Below, in pieces: positions 44,001 to 56,361 of a DNA stretch of 64,000 bases. The notes beneath the pieces are model-generated. The model did not search any database. It had not been told where the DNA came from and worked only from the letters and a program-made list of their open reading frames with translations. Within the stretch, counting starts at the first letter, position 1. Each line of letters begins with the position of its first letter. The translations under genes were made by a program, and so were the position numbers. Source of the DNA: Typha latifolia (lineage: Eukaryota; Streptophyta; Magnoliopsida; Poales; Typhaceae); contig CM034113.1 in NCBI GenBank assembly GCA_019914945.1, positions 930,001 through 994,000 on the forward strand, read 5' to 3'.

Positions 44001-47000
44001 CGAACGCCCCCAGGGCTCGTCCGAACGCATTCGGTATAGCAAGATGGAACGTTTGATTTGAGTGAAACTTCAACATTCTCTATCGTTTTAAGTTGTATCC
44101 TTTAGTGAAAATGAACAAAGATGCAATTTTGATAAGAGTTTCTGTAATATCTTATAAGCATTTATACTATTTTTGTTGTACAAGCTTGCTGTTACCTTTT
44201 CTTTCAATGGGTTTTGTAGGCTTATCAAACGCGTAATGCTGGGGCTGTTATTCACAGTCATGGGATGGAGTCTTGTATTGTAACCATGATCCATCCCTTT
44301 TCGAAGGAGTTCAGGGTAATGTTTTCATTATATATATAAATGAAAAGTTATAAGGCAGCTCTTTGTTCTGTAGCTTAAATTGAGTATTTAGCATGAGTTC
44401 TCATGATAGTGAATATTGATTGTTTTGTGCATAGTAAACCTGTCTTTTGTTGTCACAAGCCAGCTCTTTGTTCTTGGACCCTCAAGTCCCCAACTTATGT
44501 TTTTGGAATCTATAACTCCTATGCATCATTTCTATTATATATATATATTCGGCTTCGCTTGCCTTAGTTTCTCGGTCAAGACACTGTAAGATACTAAGAT
44601 CAGTTCCGACCTTATTCTTAGATGACCTAGGGCATTGCCTTCTACTAGGGTTTCCTAGTAGAAGGGAGGCCTCAAAGCTTGTGTCGAAGTATTTATTGTT
44701 TAGAAGAACTGGCCATGTCTGCCTTATTCAACTATTCATACATATATTTCCTGTTCCAACAAGGAAAGAGACAATAAAGCTTTCTTATTGAACATGGTGG
44801 AGGAGATTAGGAAGGCCTACCATACTGCAATCCAACAATTTCAAACTTCAAACATCATTTCTCCTTCCTATTCTCTTTCTGCAAATTTTTGGCAATATAA
44901 TCTTATACATGGTTGTGAATTTGTAATATCTCTGTATCTTAGATATAGTTTTTGCATTGTCACCTTTATACATATATTTTCTGGTCAAAATTTCTTCTTA
45001 TATACTTAACTAAACCAAAAGTCACAAACTATCTAATCTGTTTGTTTTCATATCATATCCATCTTTATTTCAGCTATTGAGTGCATTTTATTATTTTTAA
45101 TTTTCTTAGATAACTCATATGGAGATGATTAAAGGAATTCAAGGACATGGTTACCACGACGAGCTGGTAGTTCCAATAATTGAGAATACTCCTTATGAGT
45201 CCGAGCTAACAGATTCTCTTAGTGAAGCGGTACGTTATCATCTTCTAATATGTTATCTTTGTACACAGTCTGAACTGCAACTTGTCTATAGTTTCTTCTT
45301 CAAATCTGTTTATGATGGACTTCCCTGATAGATTTGGAGTCATGCATCCTTTTATAGTTTTTTGGGTTTTTCAACAACTGTAGTACATCAATTCAAAGAC
45401 TTCTGGGGAATTTGTCGCCTGAAATATATTGTCTAAGCTGTTAAGTTTATATATATATATATATTATTGCCTACACGTAATTTGCTGTATGCTGCTGATT
45501 ATTGCCAGTGATAGAGGAGCATGCCATGACATCAGATGTCATGTTTGATGTTCTACTTGATGAGACATTATGGCAGGGCACAATTTCTGTGTCAATGACT
45601 GATGAACCCACTTAGTACAAATTTAGTGCTTCTGTTTAGTAGCTATGGCAGAGTATTAATCTTACAAAAGCTACAATTAACAAACAGATCTGTCTCATTT
45701 CCCCTTTTTTATACTCTTCCAAATATGTACGGCATTCACATGTAAATTGTGCATCCATATAGATTATAGAACATTATGATAATTGTGAATTAACTAACAA
45801 GGAAATATCACTTATCAGCAGTTGAATGAGTTCTTGTGTATCATGTCATGGCTTGACGTTGAGTAGAAGTTTCCTACCACCGAAGAAAATAGAAAGCTAT
45901 AATAAATCATGCAGGGAACATTTTTTTTACTCATCATGCCTAAAGAATTAAAAGCAATCTATGATACTCTATTAATGACAGTGTTAATTATTGAATATCA
46001 TTTGGATATCTTTGGTGATTTTTCTGAGGTAACACTTACAGATGGCAGCATACCCAAAAGCAACTGCAGTGCTTGTGCGGAACCATGGAATTTATGTATG
46101 GGGTGACACTTGGATCAGTGCGAAGACACAGGTTTGTTTTATTTTCTGTGAATGTGAATAATTGCTGCTAAATTAAATATTTGTGCTTCTTGCATGTTCT
46201 GCTGACTTATAGATCTCTATTGTACTGTAAATTTCACTCCTTCATACCAATCATGATTTGTTCGACTTACCTCTGTAATTTCTTTTCTTAGTTTGATTAT
46301 TTATTTTCGTGTATTTGCTTGGTTAACTGGTTTGTTTTGCTGTTACTGCCCTTTTACTCGTCTCCTTTTCTTGTTTTCTTGAAGATGAGGTCATTCATGA
46401 TCGTTTCTCTTCAAGGGAGCAATTACATGGCCTTCTTTTTTCCTTTTTTATTTTTGCTTTTATGTGCATTCTATAGAACTTTGTTGCTGTCTTGTTGGCA
46501 AACTGCAATATCTGATTAATTGGAGATTGATTATTTAGGTCTAGGCCGCAGAATGCCATATTTTGGAATCAAACTGCTTTTTAAAATGAACACTCTACGG
46601 AAATAATAATGGCCCAGATCTAGCTCACGCTATTTAAAGTGCCATACTAATCTTTACTTTTAGCATTTACAGTGACTAATTTGTTGTTGGTAGTTGGTAC
46701 CTCTGTTGATTTTAATAATCTTCTTGCTTTCAGCTGTTGGAAGCAAATAGCAAGAAATATAGTATCTAGGATTCAGTACCTAAGACACTAAGCCTAAAAG
46801 GTAACTTTGTATCTTCAAATTCAATTTCGTAAGACTTGCATTTATTGGTAAAATCTTATAGATTGAAGAAATTTGGGTTGAAACATATTGGGCTAAACTT
46901 GTCTTTTATCTATATCCGAATTATGTTTTACATTGTTTTTAGTTTTTGAAGGTTAGAATGCAACATTCAGCTGGTTGGTGAGGAAGAACTTTCCTCCCCA

Positions 47001-50000
47001 AGATGCAAACTTAGGGGAAGCAGGAGTTCTACTTCTGAAATCATATTATGATTATGCTGATAATTAGCAATGGCGAGCTGCTAATAAATATTATAACCTT
47101 ATACCTGCAGTTGATGGAAAATGCAATTCCTATTATTTATGTTGCGTTAGTTTAAATTCCATTTAGTATAGTTTCTTTTCGGGTCCATTTGTTCTTTTTT
47201 TCCAAAGTTTATAAAAAACCACTATATGCTCGCCTGATCATCTCTCTTTACAAAATTTACAATACAAATTTGATTGAGAGAAGTTTAATAGTTTTCCTAG
47301 TGGCTTGCAGTGGAGTACTTGTTTCTTTCCAGTAGCTTGCTAAAATGTTATTTAGTCATTATCAACAAATTTTTTTTTTAAATTTACAGATGGAAGCAAT
47401 TTTCTGTGTTGCAAGCTTTACATTTTCTATTATGTTCTTCTACTTCTTCTAACAGATGTTTGGTTTTATTAATTGTTTGTCTGCTATAATAGAGCACACA
47501 TATGATGTTATTCTTGCTTCTGATGCAAATTTTAGGCTGAGTGCTATCATTATCTTTTTGATGCTGCCATCAAGCTCTATCAATTGGGCATTGACTGGAC
47601 TACTGCAAGCCATGGTCCTATAAGCACTGGAAAAGAGTTACAAGGCAAAGATCGTCTTAGTGCTGTGAGAGCGGGGCTTCAAAATGGCAATCATATCCTT
47701 GAACCATCAAGAGTCAGTTCCTTATTTTAGATCTTGCTTGCATATTTCAGTCTGTGGGTTGGTCAGTTCCTTGTTTTAGATCTTGCCTGCATATTTCAGT
47801 CTGTGGGTTGGTTTGGGTGTTTTTTCTGTGCATTAGGGATGTGCCTGTCTGAGCATGTGTGTGCTTCGATCTATTTCGTCAACTACATTATATCTTCTGT
47901 TCATTTTCATATATTTCACTTACCTTCAAATAACTACTTTGGATGCTCTGCAGAAATGTATTGTTCTTGACATTGAAGGAACAACAACTCCAATATCATT
48001 TGTTACAGATGTTCTTTTCCCCTATGCTCGTGATAATGTGCGGAAACATTTGACTTCCACATATGATAGTGAGGAAACCAAAGATGATGTTAAGTTATTG
48101 CGTGCCCAAGTAAGTTTTTGATGCCTTACAATTTTCCAAAATTTCATATTGATATCTTGGATAATTAGAATGACTGGTCCGAGCTAATACATTAGGTGTA
48201 TGGTCTAAATGTCATTCAATCTCTCACGAGCTTATTCACTATACTTGGCGATGTATTTATGTAAATGCAAAGGATTTTCACTTTTTCAGAACTTTTTGGT
48301 TTCCTTGAAATCTGTGCTACCTTTACAAGCTGCAGCTTTGGTATGATAGCGAATATGTTCTGTTGAATGACAATGAACATGATTATTCAATAACATTCTT
48401 GATTTCTGATCACTGATAATATAGTATGCTCATTCTCTTCACTTGAATGGTAGGAGATGGATGTAATAACCTTCTCCTATTCTTTATTTTCCAAGTTAGT
48501 GTATACTACACCCATTATTTTAGTCAAGCAAGATTGCGCACAAGACAACTGAAGGATGAGACTAACGATGGTCGTGCCGACGACATACTTGTCACGACCC
48601 GAAATAAGAATCATGATCGGCCATGCATCTCAATATGCTTGAGATACACGAAGCTTTAATAATACTTTCTACGAGTACGATAACAAATAAATAAATAAAA
48701 TGAAAAATTGCTTTATTAAATTTCATACTAATTGCAATAAACATAAAATAATATTATTATTTTTGAGTCTCTAACGAAATAAATAAAGCTTCTAATCTAA
48801 AGCATAAAATCCAAAAGAGCGGAAAAGTAAATAGGTGAATCCTAAGTGGAAGTGGAGTCCGGGTACATCTCGCTCAGTCGCTCCGCTGACTATTACCTGA
48901 GATAGATAAATAAAAAAAAAAAAAGAGAATCCATGAGCCAACAACTATAGCTCAGTGAGTGGAATCTACTCGAAAACGAAATAAATTTTAAATCATATTA
49001 ATGCTGAATAAAATTAAACTATAAGCAATAATATCCATAACAATATGCAATATGCATGCTATTTAAATAATAACAATGATAATAATAGAGAGAGTCACAA
49101 CTTGTAACCTTGCACGGTTTCAACATATTAACATCTTTTCAATATTTATATTGTCATATGTCTCAATGAGTCTAAATCCTGTGGATCTACATCAACTAGA
49201 AGTCACCTCGAGATGACGCTCGGGACTTTTCTTCATAGCTGATCCGGTTAGGGTCATTAGATGGTATCATCATGTGATCAACACACTCTGTCTTTTCTTC
49301 ATAGAAAATTTTTCATTCATCCTAGGTCTGTTTCCTAATCCCGCCAGAGTCACCTAAGAAAGTCACCGCAGTGATCTGATTTAGGACTTTCCCCTGGATT
49401 TTCAGATAGACTTGAGTCACCACAGAAAATCGCAAGCGATTTATACCGGGACTGTTCTCTAAGTTGTACCAATACTAGTCTCACTTTTCTTTTCACTAAA
49501 TTTAATATTTGCACAAAGTATGGTGATGCACTGAATATAATGATGAAATGCACACAGAAAATATAACAATTAAATTTTGCGCATAAGGGTGAAATAAATA
49601 ATTTGCACACAAAAAATTTACTTGGTTTGACAGGTATGAAATATAATAAAATAAATATGTAAGTGAAACCACTCACCTGAGTCTAGGCAAGACAACCGAA
49701 ACCTCAAATCTCTAGCTCACGTACTAAAAATCACCACCAACGAGTCGTATGGTGGTCTTTGATTGCTCCGGCGACGCTTCGACGATCCGATTCCACAGCG
49801 ACGACTCGACGGTGAAGAAAAAAAGAAAATGAAGGAGGGGAAGAAGAGAGGAGAGGGAGGGGGCTGAGGGGATTAAGGGGAGAAAGAGAGGATTAGGGTT
49901 TTAATTTATAAATTAAGAAAAATTCAGATCTAATCCGATCCGGATTAGGCGCGATTTCTCTCTGCGCCTCGTCGCGTGCCGGAGAGGAAGAGGGGAGGGG

Positions 50001-53000
50001 CTGCACGTGCACCCTCCTCTCTCAACCCCTAATTAATTTTTTTTCTTCTAATTCTGACAATACTGACGCGTGGCACGAGGGGTGCCGCACGACACCCCTC
50101 TTAGCAATGATCTGCTTGTCGCCGACCTCGTCGTCGAGCTTTCCCTTGCTGCCGACCTCGTTGTCACTATCGTTTGCGGTATCGAAGCTTGTCGATGGAG
50201 GCACCGATCGACCGACGTGGATGCCCTAGCTCTCGAGAAGGAAGATGACCTCGGGCGGGTGAATAAAAATGTAAGTTTCGGATCCGGATCGGTGGCGATG
50301 GCGATGACAACGACGAGGTCGAAGATAAAGGTAAGTGGCCTCTTTTTCTCTCCCTCTCTTGCAGCACGGCCGTGCCGTGCCTGTGGCACGGCCATCCACA
50401 GATGAGATGTCTCCAAAGAATTGATAGAGTTTCATGATTGGTTATCAACCTGACCTCAACTCTCTAGAGGTCATTGTCTTCATGGCTTAAGTAAATTGAC
50501 TTGCGATGAAACTTAGTTATGTACAGTACCAGTTGCAATTTCATTTCTTATTTGGGACCCTGGAGAAGTCCCTTAAGGCAGGGGATTAGCTTAGATGATG
50601 ATGGAAGATTAAAACTTTGGTTAATGCTTTGGCTTCATCTTCATGGCCTGTATGAGCCAGTATGAGCCAAGGTTGTCAAGAGAAGTTAGATATGACAGTT
50701 CTAAGATTTTGATGAAACTTATAACCCTCCAAGGCCCACATTACCAAGATGTCAAGAGAAACTCTATCTTAGAACTAGCCAATGGATAGGCATAATAATT
50801 TTATGATTTTGATGAAATTAATAATATTCTGAAAGGTGCAATGACATGTGTCAAATGCAATAGTTTCAACTGCATAAATGTAAAATAAGGGAGTTTATCA
50901 AACATCACCATTTTGCATTCAGAACTCGTCCATATCTGATATATATAAATATTAATTAATTAGTATTTTAATTAAAGGACTAAAGGTATATCAAATATTA
51001 AGTAATCTAATTTTATTATCTTTTTTAAAAAGATGTTATCATCTAAGTTGCAGATGCTGTCTAGAATGCAAATAAGTTGCTGTGAACATGGTTTATCAAT
51101 TAAGGTATATCAAATATTAAGGTGTTATATTTTAGGAGATAAAAAATTTATTAAAGAAAAATCACCATTTTAGATGGAGACTTGTTGGTCAGTAAACCAT
51201 AACTTTTGTCTTCGTTCCTCCTCATTATATGAGGATTAACCAGTGAACATGGTTTTCTTCGGTATGATATTCTTGAGACCCAAACTAGACCCTTTTTTGT
51301 TTATTTGTCTTGTAGTTTCAAGATACAAACTACTTTATAAAAGTTTTTCTCAAGATTCTTGGCATATCTACTAAGTGAAATGGAATTTCTCAAGAACATG
51401 AGAGAATATAATTCTGAACTTTGAGAAGTGCTTCGTAGCTAAGGCAACACCATTAATATGGTGTTGTTTTGAACTTTTGATGGGATTATCACAACTTAGT
51501 TACTTTAACTAGATCTTTTTTATTAGAATATAAAATATAAAAACTACCGTTTTCTTATAACTTAAGTTTTTATAGTAGTTGGTGACTTATCATAATATTC
51601 GAGTAGAGGTCTTAATTTCAAATCATGTCAGACTCATCTGTCATTTAAAATATACAACCTCTACTCATTTAAATCAAGTCAAATTCTTGGGTCTATTAAA
51701 ATATCCCAACTCAAAAGCGAGTTATTGTTAGAAAATAAAAAATAAGAACCACCATTCTCTAATAGCTTAAAGCTTTTTGAGTAATTATGTTCTTGATATA
51801 TTTAAGCTATGTAAGTGCTGAATGCTATGATTCGTTTTAGCAAATAGATCCTTACGCCAACTGGTTATCACAAAATCAGGATTTAGAAGCATTATGTTGA
51901 AAAAAAGTGGTGTCTTAATTTGTATCTCTTGCAATTTGAAAATAGAATTAGACAATCTTGGTAGGCTTGCGAGAATATGCCTTTTATAATTGTACGTGCA
52001 TGCTATTTGATTGTGTTGTCAATATGATGACTATTTTCCTGTCATAGATTCCTTTAATGGCCTATACTCTTCTCCTGTTCATGCCACCTAAACCTTGTCA
52101 GGTTTAGCATTCTAGAGCCCAGCATTTTTTTCCCCATTTTCTAGTTTGGTCACAATTCCGCATCAAAAGGACCCTTTAATAGGTCTTACTTTATGCCTTA
52201 TGACCTGAGATTGATGGCCTACATATGTCTAAATTGTATATTTGACTTATATTCGTGCAACAGTTAACATTTGAGAACAATGTTCTGACAGGTCGAGGAT
52301 GACTTGAAACAAGGGGTTGTGGGGGCTGTACCAATTCCACCTGATGGTGCTGGAAAGGAGGAAGTCATTGATTCCCTAGTAGCTAATATTGAAGCAATGA
52401 TAAAAGCAGACAGAAAGATTACCTCTCTTAAACAATTACAGGTAGTATAATTGGTTCTACTTTTATCATTAAGTGCATGTGCGTATGAGCCAAGTGCACA
52501 ATTATTGCCACCAGAATGATGACTTTGTTGTTTCTTGTCTGCTTCCTTACATGCAGGGGCATATATGGAGAACTGGATATGAAAACAAAGAACTGCAGGG
52601 AATTGTTTATGAGGATGTTCCTGAGGCTCTTAAGAAGTGGCATGCTAATGACATAAAGGTCATTTATTTAATTGTTTTATTGAAAAATATTCATGAAGCA
52701 GTCAAATAAATTTCGTGCTAGTTTGAGATTTTAAAACTTGAAATTTAAAGTATTTTCACTTTATTAAATATCCTAAACTGCAATTTTCTCTCAACCTTCC
52801 ATACAAAAATATGTAATTCATATTAGTTCTGTTCCATGATTTCTACAATCAGATACTATAACTTCTAACTTGTTTTTGAATGCTACATGGCAAATTCATG
52901 GGAAAATTAGTTCTCAGAGCATTTCAGTAGACATCATCAATCAACCGTAACAGGTCTATTTGTATCTAAGTTTCTTCTTATATGACTTATGCATGCCTCT

Positions 53001-55320
53001 CACCTTTCAGGTGATACAGGTTTATGTGCACTTCCTTATTAATTGTAGAGACTGCTTATCGATGGCTTTGCTGGTTGCATGTCTATGTCATTATATTGCA
53101 AGCAATAACTACTTGAGCTCTGATTGTATACAAACCCTTTCTCCTCTGGCGTCCCTTAGAAAGACACTGCATCCAATGTCTCCTACCAAGTCAACCCATC
53201 CAACCCAAATAGTCAGTAACCAGTCAAAACCAGCTATCATAGCATAAGATGTATATTCAATAAATTGGCCATATGCCTTCTAATTTATCAGCTATTAGGA
53301 CTTAGATTAGTAAACCAAAGTCTGTAGAATCAGGCAATGACTTACAAACAGACTAATGATACCTAAATTTCCTGTCAAAGACTCAGGAATTGAAACCCTC
53401 GTAGCGTTCATGCTATAAGATACATTAGTAGTTTCCTGTTAACAGTTTGTCCTGCTAGAAATTCCTTTTGTTATTCCAAACTCATCCGAACACAATGGAT
53501 TAGCACAAACTGATTTATTTGAACTACAATCTTTCGATCCATTATCAGAATGAGTCTAAGCTGTACTATACTGCGTACACGCATGTGCGTATAGGGGTGT
53601 AAACGAGCCACGCCTGAGTGAGCCGGCTTCGGCTCAGGTTTAGCTCGAAATTAGTTTCGAGCCTTAGAATTGGGCTCAGGCTCGGCTCAACTCAACTTGA
53701 GCGGAGCTCGAGCCGGGCCAGACCGAGCTCGAGCCTGAAATGAGTCTATTATTAAGTCTCATTCAAGTCGAGCCAGACCAAGCCAAATCGAGCCCAAGCC
53801 GAGCCAAAGAAGAAGAAGAAGAAGAAGAAGAAGAAGAAGGAGGAGGAGGAGGCGGGCTGGCGGGGCATTGCGGCGGCTTACCGCTGCCGAAGGAGGAGGC
53901 GGCAGCCACGGCACTGCTACTGCAGGAGGAGGAGGGCTTCCGTGGCTGCCTTCTCACCACCGTCGGGTCGCACCCGAACAATAATATTCCAGAGGGAAAT
54001 GCACCTAAGATCAAATATTTTGAGCCGGCTTCCGTGGAAAATTCAGATTATTTTTAATGCTGCGATCACAATAAAAACATAAATTTTGAGGCTTCTTGCT
54101 TTATAATTGATATTATCTTCGTCGCAGTTGTTGAAACGATTTTTAGTGCCATTCTATTCATTTATTCGTCTTCGCTGGTATTACCTTAGATGCCCACTTC
54201 AATATATTTCAGTGAAAATAATTGAAATGATAAACATACAGGTTTATATTTATTCAAGTGGTAGCAGAGAGGCCCAGAGACTCATATTTGGAAATACTCC
54301 TTTTGGGGACCTGAGGAAGTACCTATGTGGATATTTTGATACAACAGTGGGGTAGGTTTCTGTTATGTTATTTATGAAGTATTATTCTTGTAATGTCTAA
54401 TAACGTATCTTCAAACTTAAGAAAATCTATTTTCCTGCTCAATATGTAGGAACAAAAGAGAAGCAAAGAGTTACTTTGAAATCTCACAATCAGTGGGGGT
54501 GGACAAACCATCTCAAATCTTGTTTGTAACTGATGTCTTTCAAGAAGCTGTGGCTGCAAAGGCTGCAGGTAAGTTAATTAGGTTTCAATTGTACATTCCT
54601 TTAGCAAATCTTTTGTTGCTAGCTAAGAACAACTTCTTACAAATTTGGCAATTTGATCTCTCATGTTTTGTTTGAATGTACTAGTTAAAATTTTCCTCTC
54701 TGAGAAATATAAAAAAAATTCATTTTTAAATTTCAATATGTATAATATGTCGGAATTCTCTTTTACATGCTTGTTTTTAGTTCTTACTTGCATATGACCT
54801 GCTAGAGGATGAAGACACCAAACAGAGATACCATTTCAATTACCATCTTTAACTGACCACCTAGAGTTCTGTATTACTACAATACTACTCTATCTCAGGG
54901 TTCATTTGTAGCATCACTTTTCTTAGTTTTGGTTCTCTATCTCTTGTGCAAAAGCAATATAGTCTAGTCTCTGTGCAAGACTCGTTCGATTAATCCAAGA
55001 AAATATTGAATAATTATTCGGTTTGCATTTGACATTATTCCCTTTTATTATAATTAGCTCTCAACTGAAGAAAGACAAAGTAGGCACATGTTCTTGTAAG
55101 ATCATTTTAAAATCAAAATAGGTGCTGCAAGTTATCTTATATTATTTTTCTAATGTTTCTGTGATTTAGTTTTACTTATGTAAGCCCATTCATATTCTTG
55201 TAAAACAAGTTTCCTATCATTTTTCCAGGTCTTGAGGTACTAATCTCCGTCCGCCCTGGAAATGCACCTCTTCCTGAAAACCACGGATTCAAGACAGTTA
55301 GCTCTTTTGCCGAAATCTAA
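38091..55320 (+). CDS. DEP1: Bifunctional methylthioribulose-1-P dehydratase/enolase-phosphatase (DEP1)
   Basis: Fused enzyme of the methionine salvage (Yang) cycle. The N-terminal MtnB-like half dehydrates 5-methylthioribulose 1-phosphate, and the C-terminal MtnC-like HAD half enolises and dephosphorylates the product. Exons: 38091-38298, 38391-38527, 44220-44315, 45110-45229, 46042-46131, 47536-47712, 47954-48109, 52292-52441, 52557-52658, 54242-54351, 54450-54568 and 55229-55320, giving 518 residues. The dehydratase has class II aldolase-type metal histidines in VIHSHG (about 127) and RNHGIYVWG (about 202). The HAD half starts [13 protein letters not shown] (about 277), with SSGS (about 417) and VTDVFQEA (about 475). 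Intron 2 starts with GC instead of GT and holds a 5.3-kb copia element. Intron 7 holds a solo LTR. The frame is intact throughout, so the gene is probably functional if these introns are removed. Confidence 0.93.
38613..39235 (-). repeat. Copia 3' LTR
   Basis: 623 bp, paired with 43296-43927. On the plus strand it starts TGCTGTGCCAAACGC and ends ACTTCAACA. It contains several GTTCGAACGC-like motifs at about 39035-39192. Confidence 0.93.
39361..43241 (-). pseudogene. Copia gag-pol remnant
   Basis: From the 5' side: gag start (43241-43041, with [12 protein letters not shown]); a zinc knuckle near 42445-42490 that contains an in-frame TGA; and a protease region near 42343 that lacks the catalytic aspartate codon in its active-site loop. 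Next come a pre-integrase HHCC region and integrase (42057-41713, [13 protein letters not shown] and DYIYTDVW), an integrase continuation (41469-41278), reverse transcriptase with LLYVDD (YVDD at 40291-40302), and RNase H ending near 39651 ([10 protein letters not shown]). Many stops and frameshifts are present. A functional polyprotein is not possible from this copy. Confidence 0.9.
43296..43927 (-). repeat. Copia 5' LTR
   Basis: 632 bp, matching 38613-39235 with substitutions and small indels. On the plus strand it starts TGTTGTGCCAAACGCC and ends ACTTCAACA, followed by the TTCTC target duplication. Confidence 0.93.
43817..44112. repeat. 148-bp tandem duplication spanning the copia/host junction
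   Basis: Copy one is 43817-43964 and copy two 43965-44112, nearly identical. Each contains the last part of the LTR plus the adjoining host intron sequence (TTCTCTATCGTTTTAAG and on). The duplication therefore happened after the element inserted. Confidence 0.93.
44638..44665. repeat. Perfect 12-bp inverted repeat in DEP1 intron 3
   Basis: CCTTCTACTAGG, a four-base loop, then its exact complement. It could form a short hairpin in DNA or pre-mRNA. No function is known. Confidence 0.85.
47713..47810 (+). repeat. 49-bp tandem duplication including a splice donor
   Basis: Units at 47713-47761 and 47762-47810 differ at two positions. Unit one begins exactly at the intron 6 donor of DEP1 (GTCAGT), so unit two carries a second potential donor. 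Confidence 0.92.
48590..50059. mobile_element. Solo LTR, 1.47 kb, in DEP1 intron 7
   Basis: The element begins TGTCACGACCCG, ends TTCTGACA (TG to CA), and is flanked by a perfect 5-bp duplication ATACT at 48585-48589 and 50060-50064. There is no coding capacity and no second LTR, as expected for a solo LTR left by recombination. The superfamily was not determined. A non-autonomous element of similar length is the alternative. Confidence 0.82.
50065..50400. other. GC-rich segment next to the solo LTR, probable older repeat
   Basis: The sequence differs sharply from the AT-rich intron around it (GCACGGCCGTGCCGTG, GCCGACCTCGTCGTC). It resembles transposon sequence, into which the solo LTR may have inserted. 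No domain was recognised. Confidence 0.4.
53592..53806. mobile_element. hAT-like MITE fragment in DEP1 intron 9
   Basis: It starts TAGGGGTGTAAACGAGCC and continues with repeated GAGCC/GGCTC motifs, the look of a common plant MITE family with hAT-type ends. No matching inverted end was found, so the copy is truncated or rearranged. Confidence 0.45.
53808..53851. repeat. (AAG)n-(GAG)n microsatellite
   Basis: AAG triplets passing into GAG triplets in intron 9 of DEP1, directly after the MITE fragment. Confidence 0.9.
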
Positions 55321-55672
55321 ATTAGTGTAAGCTGTATAATTTTCGACATGGCTTATTGTCCATGGGTGTAATTACTGGAAATGAAACCAGTTGTGACAAA
55401 CTGTGCATCTACTGAATATATACCTATTGTTGCAAATTATGGGGGCACTTTTGCTAAACGAAATAGTGCTCATATGTACAATTATCTATTATCAAGTCCT
55501 CTCAAACTTGTAATATTGTTATTATTGTAGAAGTTATAGATGGACAATTTGCAGCAAAAAGCCATTTAGTTTTTTAATTGGCAGAAGGACCCTCTATTAT
55601 CGAATTGCAAATTCAGATTTTTTTATTGATTTAAACTAATTTAACATTTCTCTAACCCAATCAAACCATTTA

Positions 55673-56218
55673 ATTTCGATGCGCATATTGTTAAAAATTA
55701 GAGCGTATTTTTTGCATAATTTTTTGTATAAGCGATGTATATAAATTATATAGGTGATACATGAAGTTTTTTTAAAATCTCGATGCGCACATCGTTGAAA
55801 ATTACATCGTACATTTTGTATAAGTGATGCGTATATATTACATAGTGCTGATTGATGCTTTTTTTTTTCAAAAATCTCGATATGTATATTGTTGAAAATT
55901 AGAGCGTACATTTTGCATAGGCGATGCGTATGAATTACATTAGTGATGCGTGCTGTTTTTTTTTAAATCTCGATGTGTATATTGTTAAAAATTAGAGCAT
56001 ACATTTTATATAAGTAATACGTATAAATTACATAGGTGATGCGTTGTGTTTTTTTTTTAAATTAAAGTATATCTTTTGCATAGACAATGCATATAAACTA
56101 CATAAATGATGTGTGATTTTTTTTTTGAAATCTCGAGACACAGTTTAAAATTAGAGTGTATATTTTGGCATATGCGATGTGTATAAATTACATAGTTGAT
56201 GCATGACATTTTTTATGA
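55673..56218. repeat. Tandem array of about 100-bp units
   Basis: Units marked by AATCTCGATG(C/T)G(C/T)AT, TTAAAAATTAGAG and TACATAGGTGATG begin near 55673, 55776, 55873, 55966, 56058 (5'-truncated) and 56129. Each ends in a T-run. Copies are diverged and vary from about 70 to 105 bp. The array starts about 350 bp after the DEP1 stop codon. Confidence 0.88.
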
Positions 56219-56328
56219 TACAATAATCTTTTTGGGATTTGTTAGGGCTAAATCAGTAAAAAAAAGTCTGAAATTGTAGTTAAAAGATTTTTCTTTTTTT
56301 CTGCAAATGACCTATTATAGACTCACCA

Positions 56329-56361
56329 AAATAAAATAAAATAAAATAAAATAAAATAAAA
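56329..56361. repeat. (ATAAA)n microsatellite
   Basis: About six ATAAA units in the spacer. Confidence 0.9.

Noticed and set aside
53740..54057. Glu-rich open frame of about 105 codons
   Set aside because: It is read through an AAG/GAG microsatellite in a DEP1 intron next to a MITE fragment.
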